Notes: generated by a model not told the origin, from the letters alone. A stretch of DNA of 64,000 nucleotides from Vibrio aestuarianus (GCF_012395185.1 NZ_JAAZTU010000005.1:1-64000); one strand, 5' to 3'. Shown: positions 27,895-37,253, numbered from the stretch's first letter. Program-made: numbers and translations.

Positions 27895-29598
27895 TTACTC
27901 TGATTCATTGAGCAAATCCTCAAGATAATGAAAAGGAACTGGATATCGGTAGCAGCGACAAGCTGTTAGTACCAAAGGAGCCTTACCTTTAGTAACGGCT
28001 GACATACTCTTGAACGAATCAGCATTGACACACTCTTGCTTTATGTGTTCTAGCGCTGCGCTTCCGTTCATTGGAAAGTTTGTTGATGCTGAGCCATGCG
28101 TACTTGAGTTAGAGTACATATCTTGTTCACTACTTTGGTTTGGATACCAATACTGTAACGTGCTATGTGTAAGTCTATTTTTGATAAACTTTTCCAAATC
28201 TTGGCTTACTGAATCTAGTTTATACAGAGAACAGAAAACAGCTAACAGCGGGTATAAGACACTAGCCTCCGTAACTCTATTCTTATAGTTGCTGTTGGTC
28301 TTATCTTTATTTCTATGCTCAAGCAACTTTTCATAAGAGTTGTGCACGATTGGATACATACCATCACACTCGAAAGTGAAAATACACTTATCGACCACCC
28401 CCGAGAGCCAACTCCGCACAAAACCATCAAGTTCTGAATTATTTGAAAGTAAAGTTAAAGCTAAACCAAAATCAATTGCCTGTGAGTCTTTGTACGGAGA
28501 CAACAACATTGGATTATTAACAGCCAAAAGATTAATTGCACTAGTTACGTCTCTGAGGCGAAGCCGTAATCTTTCCTGCTCTTCACTCTCCCCATCTGTT
28601 GGTGGTTTTTTAGCATAACTCTTAGAGAGTGAATCTAAAATCCAATGACCTTTGACGGCCAAGCGTCCTAGTACATCAAACAGCTTAAAGTTTACATCAA
28701 TAGGACATGGCGAATGAACCGCATGAGAGAGCGCGTATTTAAGTCCAACATATGGAATTAAACATCGGTCCACATAACAGTCAGTAATTTGTTGATACGT
28801 ATCCAAAATACTATCGAATGATTTTGAGGGCTTGTTCCTTCCTGTGTAGTGGCCTTTAACTTTATCCCAAGCCAGCAGTATTGCTCGCTCCGATGAAAGA
28901 TATGCAGCTTCTAAATTCCCACCGTCACGACACCATGAGAATAGAACCCATAAACAAACGTTAATCCGAGTTATGGATGATGCAATAGAGTCGGCATCAG
29001 TGGCATTTGACAAAACTTCATCAATCAATAACGAAAAGTGTTTGCTTGAACTCTCGGGCTCTTCAAGTAAAGCCAAGGACTTTCTTAACAAAGCTTGGCT
29101 GGAGCTAGGCAGCAGTTCCTCCTTCAGCAAGTACTGTTGAATAAGCTCTGAAAGCTTATCGCCATTCCACTCTTCAAAAGAAATATTGTCTCGCGTATTC
29201 CTCTGTTCATAACCAGAGACCTCCTGTCTAATCCCTGAGTTAACATCTCCACCAAAGCATAAGCAGATGACTATTTTTTTATCCCTATGTTCAGGCGGTA
29301 GGCGACTAAGGATAAATGAGTCTTGAATCTCATCTAATGAAGGTCTAAGAGCTTGGTCTGCACTCCCATTCCAAGTCTCACGAGTAAGGTTTCCAGACTT
29401 AACAGAGAACAAATAAACTTTTTCTTCCTGATCATTTACTTGTCCCACAGCCGCTATATCAACACCGTATTCTTTGACTCCACGAGTAGGTGAAATGAAC
29501 ACATTCATCCCCATACTGCTCAATAGTTCAGGTAATACTGCATCCAGTTCCTGACGCTCCCTCAACGAGGCTAAATACTGCTTAAGAATTAGCTTCAT
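27895..29598 (-). CDS. PD-(D/E)XK-like nuclease fused to a large helical domain
   Basis: 567 aa from the ATG at 29598 (a GTG at 29613 is the alternative). Residues 1-100 look like a restriction-endonuclease fold: a helical lead, then GVDIAAVG with Asp47, and VYLFSVKSG with Lys67. The middle position of the usual (D/E)xK is Ser, a variant also seen in divergent Mrr-like nucleases. The remaining 450 residues are helical with no recognised motif. It overlaps the end of the upstream helical-protein gene by 17 bp, so the two are coupled. A DNA-cutting effector in a two-gene defence system is the best guess. Confidence 0.6.
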   Translation of the reverse strand: MKLILKQYLASLRERQELDAVLPELLSSMGMNVFISPTRGVKEYGVDIAAVGQVNDQEEKVYLFSVKSGNLTRETWNGSADQALRPSLDEIQDSFILSRLPPEHRDKKIVICLCFGGDVNSGIRQEVSGYEQRNTRDNISFEEWNGDKLSELIQQYLLKEELLPSSSQALLRKSLALLEEPESSSKHFSLLIDEVLSNATDADSIASSITRINVCLWVLFSWCRDGGNLEAAYLSSERAILLAWDKVKGHYTGRNKPSKSFDSILDTYQQITDCYVDRCLIPYVGLKYALSHAVHSPCPIDVNFKLFDVLGRLAVKGHWILDSLSKSYAKKPPTDGESEEQERLRLRLRDVTSAINLLAVNNPMLLSPYKDSQAIDFGLALTLLSNNSELDGFVRSWLSGVVDKCIFTFECDGMYPIVHNSYEKLLEHRNKDKTNSNYKNRVTEASVLYPLLAVFCSLYKLDSVSQDLEKFIKNRLTHSTLQYWYPNQSSEQDMYSNSSTHGSASTNFPMNGSAALEHIKQECVNADSFKSMSAVTKGKAPLVLTACRCYRYPVPFHYLEDLLNESE

Positions 29599-31318
29599 TT
29601 TTAATTCTCTCACAACGGTAAACTCGTAAAATATAATCTAGTGACTCTGGATCTAAGACATTTAACCTTGGCATTTCAGTCGAATGGGAAAAAGAATGCA
29701 TTTGCATCTCTTGTCGCACTTGCTCTCCATCTCCCAATTGCATGTAATAAATTGAGCTATTGCCATACAAGAGGGTCTGCTTCGTTGCTATCAGATCGAT
29801 AAACGATCCTCTTGATGCATCTTCGTAGGCTGCCTGCATACTCTTGTTAGATTCTTTCCAATAAACACTTATATTTTCTCTGGGTGCCATCAACTCTTTT
29901 AGCCCAGAGACTTTTTCAATATCAGAATGATAAGCCTGAAGCTTACCCAGCAACCGCTCACATGGTTGTGCTTGAAAGCCTTTATCAATGCACGATTGGA
30001 AGAATCGCTTAAGCTCCCCTGGATAACTTAAAAGCAAGGGGTCATACAAAATCTGTTCAAGCTCTTTACGAGTAGTTCCCGAAGCAGTTTCGTAAATAGA
30101 TAGAATGAAGCTTGCCGCCGCTATAGGCCGAGTAAACAGCCAGCCAACAGCCTTGTGACTAACAAACACTTGCTTCACTTCATCACCTAGCAATACCATT
30201 TCTGTCTCTAACTCGACATCCTTGCCCGTAAAGTCATGAAGTAGATCTGAAACACCATGACAAAGTGAGTAATCACCAGACAAAAACCACTTTGTGACAA
30301 TATGATTAAGTAGATCGCGATGCTTGCTCAGTAGTTCTCTGGAAAAGTAATCCAGTTGGGAGAACTTCACGCTCACAGTCAAAATCGATTCCAATAAATT
30401 CAAGGCAAGGGAAGAGGCTCCCTTCTCGACTAGATTGACCAATAAATGATCGACATTGTCTATGATGCCTTTGTGCTCAGGGGAGATATTGGCGAACTGC
30501 TTTAACAAAATCTTTAGAACACCCTCTGGTAAATCAACTCTCTGAAAGGCCACAATATCTGATATCTCATAGAGAACCTCTGGAGGAGTCCCCTCAACAA
30601 ACGTAAGTAGGAACTCTTCAATCTGCGGCCAGTAAGATGGGAATGCATCACCAAAGCTAATTATTGCCCGCAGTACCGAAGCACAACAGCCACTTTCACG
30701 TTCACCATTTCCACTAAGTAGTTCCCAAATGATATTCGCCTGGGCTTCACCTACATCAAGCCTCCCCAAAATATAATAGGCTTGGCTTCTTACCATCTCA
30801 TTTCTATCAGCGATCAGGTTTTCTGTCGTTTGGATAGCATCGGTTACACAATCTGAGTCGTATGCGAGGATTGAGCTGGAAAGAAACGGGGCATATGCAC
30901 TTAACTCTCTTTGTGCAAGGATAAATTCAACACTATCTCTGGGACGCTGTGCTTCTACGCTACAGAAACGCTGAAAAGCCCCGTAGACTCCACCAATAGC
31001 CAAGTCTCTGCCAGCCTGTTGCGTTAGGTGTAGCAGGCAACGGAGGACATCTTCAATATTTGCATCTAATGAAGGTAGTGCATTTTCAAAGGCATGTAGA
31101 ATTGTGAAAAAATCGTGACCACTGGAGCTTTTATCAACTCCTCTTACTAGCTCGACAAGATCAATAGCTCCTGCGTTGTGCAACTGAGACAGCGCATCTT
31201 TCAAGAACTTCTCTTCAGACCGTATTTCCTCGATATACAGATCATTAACCTGAGAAAGTAGCTCTTCTGCCGTTTCGCTTGCCGCTAGTAACCGCGTTTT
31301 TGTTTCTTCTAATGACAT
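29582..31318 (-). CDS. HEAT-like helical repeat protein, partner of the nuclease
   Basis: 578 aa from the ATG at 31318, which has an AAGGG site; a TTG seven codons upstream is less likely. Almost entirely helical, with HEAT-like repeat units such as ADRNEMVRSQAYYILGRL and CASVLRAIISFGDAF (about 175-260). No catalytic motif seen. It is first in a two-gene unit with the nuclease fusion, overlapping it. Such proteins often act as scaffolds or sensors for a nuclease effector; the function here is unknown. Confidence 0.6.
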   Translation of the reverse strand: MSLEETKTRLLAASETAEELLSQVNDLYIEEIRSEEKFLKDALSQLHNAGAIDLVELVRGVDKSSSGHDFFTILHAFENALPSLDANIEDVLRCLLHLTQQAGRDLAIGGVYGAFQRFCSVEAQRPRDSVEFILAQRELSAYAPFLSSSILAYDSDCVTDAIQTTENLIADRNEMVRSQAYYILGRLDVGEAQANIIWELLSGNGERESGCCASVLRAIISFGDAFPSYWPQIEEFLLTFVEGTPPEVLYEISDIVAFQRVDLPEGVLKILLKQFANISPEHKGIIDNVDHLLVNLVEKGASSLALNLLESILTVSVKFSQLDYFSRELLSKHRDLLNHIVTKWFLSGDYSLCHGVSDLLHDFTGKDVELETEMVLLGDEVKQVFVSHKAVGWLFTRPIAAASFILSIYETASGTTRKELEQILYDPLLLSYPGELKRFFQSCIDKGFQAQPCERLLGKLQAYHSDIEKVSGLKELMAPRENISVYWKESNKSMQAAYEDASRGSFIDLIATKQTLLYGNSSIYYMQLGDGEQVRQEMQMHSFSHSTEMPRLNVLDPESLDYILRVYRCERIKNEANS

Positions 31319-31572
31319 TCTACGTCCCTTACTCAACAACCATTAAGCACTTTGCTGTATAAGGGCAATTAGGTCAAATTAAAAGGTACTTAAGCTAAGG
31401 GCTAGAGATGTTCTAAACCGTTTCGGGGCAGAAACTTGCTAAGAGAGCGGTTAGTCTAATGCCCGATCTCGCTTCCACATCGCATCCACCTTCAGATATA
31501 TGTTATCTAGAAAAACGTAAATAACAGGCAGTAGCGGCTTTTTGACATAATCCAAAAGGCCGCATTTTTACA

Positions 31573-31761
31573 TCAGTCTATATCGCTTCTAGCAGCATCA
31601 ACTGCTAGCGAGTCCGCAATCTCATTCCCTCTGACACCTGAATGCGCTCTGACCTTTTCCACTTCGACGTACTTGTCTGCGCGAAGCGCATCGACTGTCT
31701 GCCACAAGCGGCTATTTTTAATCGGGCTTTAATCCGCTCTATGCCAGTTTTTCTTCTTCCA
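31573..31761 (-). pseudogene. Remnant of an RNase H gene
   Basis: On the minus strand the bases translate to a diverged C-terminal third of the intact island RNase H (35067-35507): WKKKNWHRAD, an in-frame TAA, then NSRLWQTVDALRADKYVEVEKV, AHSGVRGNEIADSLAVDAA and a stop. The last catalytic Asp (NEIAD) is still there. The N-terminal two thirds are gone; the fragment stops where a small-ORF tail begins at 31762. Confidence 0.8.
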
Positions 31762-31865
31762 ACTATCACAATGTCTGAAGGCAGTGAAGCCAGCAAAGAA
31801 AAGTAACTTCACCAGCAGCGGTAAAAAACGACAATGGGGAGCGTAATTGCTCCCCATTCTTTTTG
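31762..31865 (+). repeat. Direct repeat, copy 2: small-ORF tail plus terminator
   Basis: This matches 25767-25875. The tail of a second allele of the small secreted protein (TITMSEGSEASKEK-stop, no start) is followed by the same GGTAAAAAACGACAATGGGGAG terminator block, here with a perfect 10-bp stem (AATGGGGAGC/GCTCCCCATT, 31833-31858) and TTTTT. It is fused back-to-back to the RNase H remnant. Confidence 0.8.
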
Positions 31866-31910
31866 TATCAACACACCAGTTTGAAGATATATGTTATCTG
31901 TTAAAAAAGC

Positions 31911-32312
31911 TTATCCACGAAAAGCGATTAATAACAAAACAGGGAGACCTGTTAGCCACACATTAGCCAATAGAGTCGACAGTCTATATATAGGATAATC
32001 AGAGCCATAAATAGATTGGATGCTTTGACGCCACTCTTGAATCTCTTCCTTCGGTATTCGCCAACCGTACCTAAGCATGAGGTATGCGTACCATATGTGA
32101 CTTGTAGAACTAGCAAACACCCATGAAAGATTACTCTCTAAAATAAATTTAGCTCGTTCTCTAAACTTAGATGGCGCACTATTCACAATGCTATGAAGCA
32201 TCTCGTACTTTCTCTTCCGAAGCTTAATTGATAAGTAGAGATTCAAGATCAAGTATGGGAACCCGCCTACTACTAGCAGTAACACTCCAGCTTTAATCAC
32301 TAAGTCAATCAA
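31911..32312 (-). CDS. Small membrane protein, candidate immunity protein
   Basis: 133 aa with a transmembrane helix at each end (about 4-28 and 112-131) and a charged helical middle (KLRKRKYEMLHSIV, IPKEEIQEWRQSIQ). Its start overlaps the end of the LysM protein gene by eight bases. A small membrane protein immediately downstream of a putative membrane-acting toxin is the classical place and form of an immunity gene. No family recognised; the assignment is from context. Confidence 0.55.
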   Translation of the reverse strand: MIDLVIKAGVLLLVVGGFPYLILNLYLSIKLRKRKYEMLHSIVNSAPSKFRERAKFILESNLSWVFASSTSHIWYAYLMLRYGWRIPKEEIQEWRQSIQSIYGSDYPIYRLSTLLANVWLTGLPVLLLIAFRG

Positions 32313-34857
32313 AGATCATTTCCTCAATAACTTTCCCTGTATCGTTCGAGAGTTCTCCTCCATACATTCCCCAAATAAAAGATCCACCAGCGACCAATGC
32401 AATTGATAGTCCTCCAGTAACAGGTATAAGAGCGATTCCCCATCCTATAGCAAGTCCACCCAAAACGTTTGTCAGGCCTGACGTACTATTTCTAACAACA
32501 CTCCGATTGCAGGTTTCCTCAAACCAACCACTCGTATTGCATGTCTTTGCTACATCCACAGCATTACCATACAAGCCTGCCCCAATCACTAACCCATTGG
32601 CAACACCCAAAAATCGACTGAAAGACATAGCTTGCTTATACAAACTAGTCATCTCAATGCCCGACAGCGCCTTAGAGAAATCTTTCGCGCGATACAATTG
32701 TCGCTTACCGACATTAAGGTAGTCATTGATACGCTTCGCCTGAACATTTTTAATGTAACCTGGCTTACCAACCTCCGAAAGAATAGATTTCATCTCCTTT
32801 TGAAAGTCTCTCGCTTCTTTTCGCCATGACTTGTAATCAGGGTTAGAATAGAGAGCCTGCCCTGATAAGCCTTTGGTTTTCTCTGCAATATAGCGTGAAT
32901 ATTCGGCAAATGACTTCATCCGGTTGCCAAGCTTATCTCCTTGAACCTGAGCTCCAGCAACTACGGCTCCAGTTCCTGCTACTATGTGATTTAAGTTAAA
33001 ATCGCTAAGTTCTGTTGAAGCAGATTCACCTTGGTAAACATCTAGGCCGGATGTCGCCGCAACGAGTAAAGCATTGGTTGCCGTTTCATGATGCTCTGCA
33101 AACCATTTCTTCTCTTCACTGGAAAGCTTCAAAAACTCCGTCATAAGATCATTAGCTTGTTTGATCGCTAATTCTTCATCTGGATGTTTTTCTACCCATG
33201 GCGACACAACTAAAGGCATCCCTTCAATAATTTGGCTAAAGCTACGTTTGAGGTGAGGATTCGATTTGAATACATGGTCAATAATCGCCTTATCTTTTGA
33301 TAAATAGGTTTCTTGCGCAAAATCTTCCACACTCATTTTCTTATCGGCGAAGACAAGATATACATCATCGACATCCTGATGAGAGATTTGTGCCAAGTTA
33401 GCCACGACAAGGCCATTATCCAGAACAGTCTCGCTGCTGATAGGTTTAACTGATGTTCCCTGAAAATTACCGTTGTAAGCATAGTGAGTGTTTGCAGCTT
33501 GATTGTATGTCTTGGGCTCCACTGGCGGTAAATCACGTTGAACTATTTTGGTACTATCAAGATCTACAGGCTGTTGAACCGTCAGCCTATCTCCGACTTT
33601 CAATGACATCGGGTCGGCATTGTACTTCGGATTCAAATCAAGCAACTGTTTCGCCGACAAACCATATTGCTCTGCAATGGCTACCCATGATTCCCGTTGG
33701 TTCGTGTTTGAGTCTGTCCTAACAGTATGCGTTTCTGGCTTGCTCTCTGCTTTCTCTGTTTCCGCTGGTTGAATGGCTTGTCTTTCTGCGACAGGCTGCT
33801 TGGGCGCAGCAAGCAATTCGTTGATATCGAGCTTAATTCCATGTTGCGCAAACCAGTCATCATTGAGGTTGTCGAGCTCTTCTTGGGTAATTTGCTGTTC
33901 AAGATAAATCAGATGTTGGTTTTCAACGTCTTTACCTTCGAGCTTCCAGTAGACCAGAATGGCACTTTGATAAACGTTGTAGCCTTGCTCATCATTGAGC
34001 TGCTCGTGGGTGGAACGTGTCGCATAGAAGGCCCACTTGCCATTTCCTAGCAACTTGTACTCTTGAACTAAACGGCCATTGTAAAAATGATAGTAGTAAC
34101 CTTCTGTTGGTAATCCCAAACGCTCACCAAGCTGCACTGAAGGTACAACTGGGATAAAGGCTTCTCGCACTGCACCAGAGCCTATAGGCTTTACCTGCAC
34201 ATTGTCGGTGACACTAATTCCCAGAGCATTGGACGCTACTTTAGCGACTAATTTTTTCGGTTCATCAAAGGCGGTATGGGCGGTATATTTTGTACCGTGC
34301 TCGGTTGCCTCCGTCTGCCAACGGCCAATCAGGGCTTCTTGTTTGGTTTTCGCCAATTCAAACGCATACCCCACGCTTTTTCTCAACGTCTCATCCGAGC
34401 AAGCCACTTCAAAGCAATATTCGTATTGCAGTTTTGGTGGTGCATCTGAGGTATCGGGTTTGACGGGCTCAGGAACATAGGTTTCTTCAATGTTAGACAC
34501 ATAACCAGCGGCGCTTTGAGTGGGCGCAGCACTGCCCGCACTACCGCCAGACATTTTCGTTCTGGAAAGGTAGGCACTTTTCGCTTCTGGCGATAACACC
34601 TCTTGCCCTTCCGCCGACAAGCTCCATGATTTGCTCATGCCGTCTCTGAGCATCACAGGCTTAGAAGGGGAATCCGTCAATAGTGCTAACTCACCACTTT
34701 TCAGCTTCTCCATAAAACGGGAATAGCTCATCCCCTGAGGGAGTGCTGAGCCTAACGCTCTTTCGTCCAGTCTTTCTATATCACCTTCAACCTGCCCAAA
34801 CTCATATGCCATCAGTTCGGTTAACCGTACCACTCGATAACCCACAGTTAAATCCAT
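32305..34857 (-). CDS. LysM protein with glycine-rich membrane C terminus, candidate antibacterial toxin
   Basis: 850 aa, no signal peptide. Residues 1-100 are charged and unassigned; about 140-300 is a mixed domain; about 376-429 is a LysM module (HTVRTDSN...WVAIAEQYGL, then LKVGDRLTV); about 750-775 and 790-835 are hydrophobic, glycine-rich segments (LGVANGLVIGAGLYG; GGLAIGWGIALIPVTGG) resembling pore-forming toxin tails. Multi-domain proteins of this build followed by a small membrane immunity gene include type VI secretion effectors of Vibrio that disrupt membranes. No PAAR, VgrG or MIX motif is seen, so the delivery route is open. Confidence 0.5.
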   Translation of the reverse strand: MDLTVGYRVVRLTELMAYEFGQVEGDIERLDERALGSALPQGMSYSRFMEKLKSGELALLTDSPSKPVMLRDGMSKSWSLSAEGQEVLSPEAKSAYLSRTKMSGGSAGSAAPTQSAAGYVSNIEETYVPEPVKPDTSDAPPKLQYEYCFEVACSDETLRKSVGYAFELAKTKQEALIGRWQTEATEHGTKYTAHTAFDEPKKLVAKVASNALGISVTDNVQVKPIGSGAVREAFIPVVPSVQLGERLGLPTEGYYYHFYNGRLVQEYKLLGNGKWAFYATRSTHEQLNDEQGYNVYQSAILVYWKLEGKDVENQHLIYLEQQITQEELDNLNDDWFAQHGIKLDINELLAAPKQPVAERQAIQPAETEKAESKPETHTVRTDSNTNQRESWVAIAEQYGLSAKQLLDLNPKYNADPMSLKVGDRLTVQQPVDLDSTKIVQRDLPPVEPKTYNQAANTHYAYNGNFQGTSVKPISSETVLDNGLVVANLAQISHQDVDDVYLVFADKKMSVEDFAQETYLSKDKAIIDHVFKSNPHLKRSFSQIIEGMPLVVSPWVEKHPDEELAIKQANDLMTEFLKLSSEEKKWFAEHHETATNALLVAATSGLDVYQGESASTELSDFNLNHIVAGTGAVVAGAQVQGDKLGNRMKSFAEYSRYIAEKTKGLSGQALYSNPDYKSWRKEARDFQKEMKSILSEVGKPGYIKNVQAKRINDYLNVGKRQLYRAKDFSKALSGIEMTSLYKQAMSFSRFLGVANGLVIGAGLYGNAVDVAKTCNTSGWFEETCNRSVVRNSTSGLTNVLGGLAIGWGIALIPVTGGLSIALVAGGSFIWGMYGGELSNDTGKVIEEMIFD

Positions 34858-35024
34858 CCGCTACTTTCAATGGGTGTATTCTACCTAAGCTGCGGGAGTT
34901 GCAGGATTTATAACCATAAGTTCTGTCTACCAATTGCAGACATTGTGATTTTCACCCAGTGGAACCAAACCTATTGATAATGACTTCATCATTAACCAAC
35001 GTATCCCAAACAAAAAATAGGGCA

Positions 35025-35061
35025 TAGCTTGAGAGGTGTTACCCTCCCAAACTATGACTTC
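35025..35061. terminator. Hairpin after RNase H
   Basis: CATAG-x-TTG-x-GAGG pairs with CCTC-x-CAA-x-CTATG around a short loop, a few bases beyond the RNase H stop. Two single-base mismatches and weak T runs; a moderate terminator candidate. Confidence 0.45.
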
Positions 35062-35066
35062 TTGTA

Positions 35067-35507
35067 TTAGTCAGCTTCCGCCGCTTCAACCGCCAACAGG
35101 TCAGCTCTTTCATTCCCTTCAATACCCGAATGTGCTTTGACCTTAAATACCTCGACGTACTTCCTAGAACTCAACTCGTCCACTTGTTGCCAAAGCTGGC
35201 GGTTTTTAACCGGTTTCTTATCCGCTCGACGCCAACCTCGGTCTTTCCAATCGTCCATCCAGATATTGAAACCTTTCACACAGTAATCGCTGTCCGAATA
35301 GATAACGTCCCCATCTTCTGCGTATTCCAATGCTTCAATTAAGGCCAGTAGTTCCAGCTCAGCATTGTCGGTTTTTCGATTGATGGTAAAGCTCTCTTCA
35401 TGAACAATCTCATTGTCTTCATCCATAACCACCAGCCCAATGCCACCTCGTGTACATCCGTGTTGGTTGTTTGGTGCAGCGCCGTCTACGTAAATTGAAT
35501 AGCTCAT
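35067..35507 (-). CDS. Ribonuclease H (island copy)
   Basis: 146 aa type-1 RNase H that degrades RNA in RNA-DNA hybrids. The four acidic residues are in place: Asp in IYVDGAAPNN, Glu in DNAELELLALIEAL, Asp in YSDSDYCV and Asp in NERADLLAVEAA. An RNase H lies next to an AlpA-like gene on VSP-II as here. A role in plasmid-like or Rep-driven replication of the excised island is possible. A diverged fragment of a second such gene lies at 31573-31761. Confidence 0.9.
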   Translation of the reverse strand: MSYSIYVDGAAPNNQHGCTRGGIGLVVMDEDNEIVHEESFTINRKTDNAELELLALIEALEYAEDGDVIYSDSDYCVKGFNIWMDDWKDRGWRRADKKPVKNRQLWQQVDELSSRKYVEVFKVKAHSGIEGNERADLLAVEAAEAD

Positions 35508-35590
35508 TTCTTATCTCTCTCTAATTGTAAAAAAGGGCGCATGACTTTGCTTAGTCAGCGCCCCGTTGATGATGTGATTTGATGTTTGTG

Positions 35591-35791
35591 TTACTGAAAG
35601 GATTCTTGGTTGTCTCGCAGTGCTAGACGTTGCTCCATCCATTCCTCTATTTCACTTTCGACCCAAGCCACGGCACGTCCACCGAGTGGGACACTCTTCG
35701 GAAAATCGGTTTCATCAGCCATGAACTTGTAGATAGTGGAGCGGCCTAGCCCTGTCAGTGACATCACGTCTTTAAGTCGTAAAAATCTCAT
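35591..35791 (-). CDS. AlpA-family excision/transcription regulator
   Basis: 66 aa from the ATG at 35791; a longer open frame has an N terminus unlike the family. Winged helix-turn-helix with the AlpA pattern: MRFLRLKDVMSLTGLGRSTIYKFM and FPKSVPLGGRAVAWVESEIEEWM. AlpA proteins act as excisionase-like factors or activate integrase genes of P4-like islands. It is the natural candidate to bind the TGTACCA repeats at the island ends. Confidence 0.88.
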   Translation of the reverse strand: MRFLRLKDVMSLTGLGRSTIYKFMADETDFPKSVPLGGRAVAWVESEIEEWMEQRLALRDNQESFQ

Positions 35792-35864
35792 TTTCACTGG
35801 GAATCGTCTCCTGCTTTGTATATACCCATGTGATAAGCCGCCACTGTAAAAAAATGCAGTCGGT

Positions 35865-36461
35865 CTACTCCAAGCTAGAGCCAAAGCAATAACGCTTTTC
35901 TTCCCACGCTTCAGCAAGGCTGCTCATCCGTTTATAGACGCAGTTCTTTATGTCTGTATCTGTGCTCTTGCAGCGTGTACCCAAGCTATAATTCCCTCGG
36001 TCGTTCAACTGGACCATTGAGCGCTCATTACCTTTGTAGTGCTTTTTAATCGCTTCTCCCCAAGCTGTTTTCAGATGCCCCACAATTTCATTACGCTTGT
36101 CCATGGAAATAGCATCACCAAAATTCTGCTTATAATCACTAAACAACATCACTTGATAATGGTGCGAAGGGTTATCCGCTCGCTTACGCCACACGTAATG
36201 CAACGAATTGGTGTTCAGCTTCTCTTTCAGGATTTCAAAGTAGTCCTTAAGGGTACTGAGATCAGTATCTTGATGATCTTTAGGCAGGTATAAGTCCAAA
36301 CGTGTAGCTAGAACGGTTTCAAACTGACTGAGTGCCTGTTCAAAGACATCGACCATTGAGGTCAGTGCTGATTCGTATAACCCCTTGTCGCTGTAATACA
36401 GCGGGTAATCTTCAAAAGTTCTATCAAGGGTAATGCTTGGGAGGTAGGTTCTATTCGCCAT
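35865..36461 (-). CDS. Inovirus Gp2-like (YagK/YfjJ) protein, copy 1
   Basis: 198 aa from the ATG at 36461, which has an AAAGG site; an upstream frame extension is not conserved. It shares with two neighbours the order: an N-terminal YYxDxGL-type motif (LYYSDKGLY), a LDLYLP strand, an HYVWRKR segment, HHYQVMLFSDY (about 124-134), and a C-terminal KRMSSLAEAW helix. The family occurs on P4-like prophages and islands and is related to replication proteins of filamentous phages. Here the second His of a possible HUH motif is replaced by Tyr/Gln, so activity is doubtful. Confidence 0.75.
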   Translation of the reverse strand: MANRTYLPSITLDRTFEDYPLYYSDKGLYESALTSMVDVFEQALSQFETVLATRLDLYLPKDHQDTDLSTLKDYFEILKEKLNTNSLHYVWRKRADNPSHHYQVMLFSDYKQNFGDAISMDKRNEIVGHLKTAWGEAIKKHYKGNERSMVQLNDRGNYSLGTRCKSTDTDIKNCVYKRMSSLAEAWEEKRYCFGSSLE

Positions 36462-36514
36462 GAGTAATACCTTTTGTGTGTTAATGACATAGGCATTACT
36501 CGCTCTGTATTTTT

Positions 36515-37189
36515 TTAAGGTGAGTCGTGACTGCAACCAAAGCTCTTGTTGAAGTGATCGTTCCGGTTGGCAATGGGCTTCGCAAGACGACTGATTCGAT
36601 AGAAGAATTCGTTTAACTGTAACGGGAACGTTTCTGTATCGGAGAATAGTTCAAAGCCCTCATTAGTCGCGGAATACGCTAATCCAGAGCATGGTTGGCT
36701 GTAATAAGCTTCAACCACCCTATCCCATGTCTTCCTCACTTTTTTGTAGAGAAAACGTCCCCAACTCTCTCGACCAGTGCCTAAGTTTTGAAAGAGATCC
36801 CTATCAAAGAGCAAGATAAGATGATGGTGCTTGCTGGTGGATTCGCTCGCCTTCGCCCAAATATAGTGAATGACCGTTTGCTGGTATTGATAAGTTCTGT
36901 CGGTTTATTTGTCTTTACAGAGCTCATTAGTCTCCGATTCCAAAATACGAAAGAAATGGGCAAACACCGCTAGGTAATCACCCTCAAAGTCACTCGGTAG
37001 GTTTAGGTTGATGTGAACAGCATAGATTCTTGGATATTGGTTTAGTGCTTCTTTCAGCACTCGGTCTATCTCCTCTAGGTATTCGAGGACGAGACCATCC
37101 TCAAAGTAGTAGAGTGGCTTCCCATTGAAGGTTCTGTCATGAGTGATGGTATGGGCTCTTTGATGAGCCACGTTAAGTTGATGAGTCAT
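36515..37189 (-). pseudogene. Inovirus Gp2-like protein, copy 2, broken by an in-frame stop
   Basis: One reading frame of 224 codons is interrupted at 36905-36907 by TAA between LCKDK and TDRTYQYQ. Upstream it encodes the N-terminal half (THDRTFNGKPLYYFEDGLV, HINLNLPSDF); downstream, in the same frame, VIHYIWAKASESTS, HHHLILLFDRD and ISRLAKPIAN. Without the stop the length and motifs match its neighbours. This is a nonsense mutation rather than a frameshift, unless the stop is read through. The HHHLILL stretch fits the HUHUUU metal motif of rolling-circle Rep proteins. Confidence 0.8.
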
Positions 37190-37253
37190 GATTGGTTCCT
37201 GTGGTTTGTTGTGATTCCCACAGGAACTGTTTCCAACGTAATTTTTAAGGGGA

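Noticed and set aside
31605..31796. 63-aa minus-strand frame
   Set aside because: It is out of frame with the RNase H remnant that clearly explains these bases.
36781..36973. 60- and 61-aa frames on either strand within the middle Gp2-like gene
   Set aside because: The paralogue comparison shows the true frame runs through here, interrupted by one stop.
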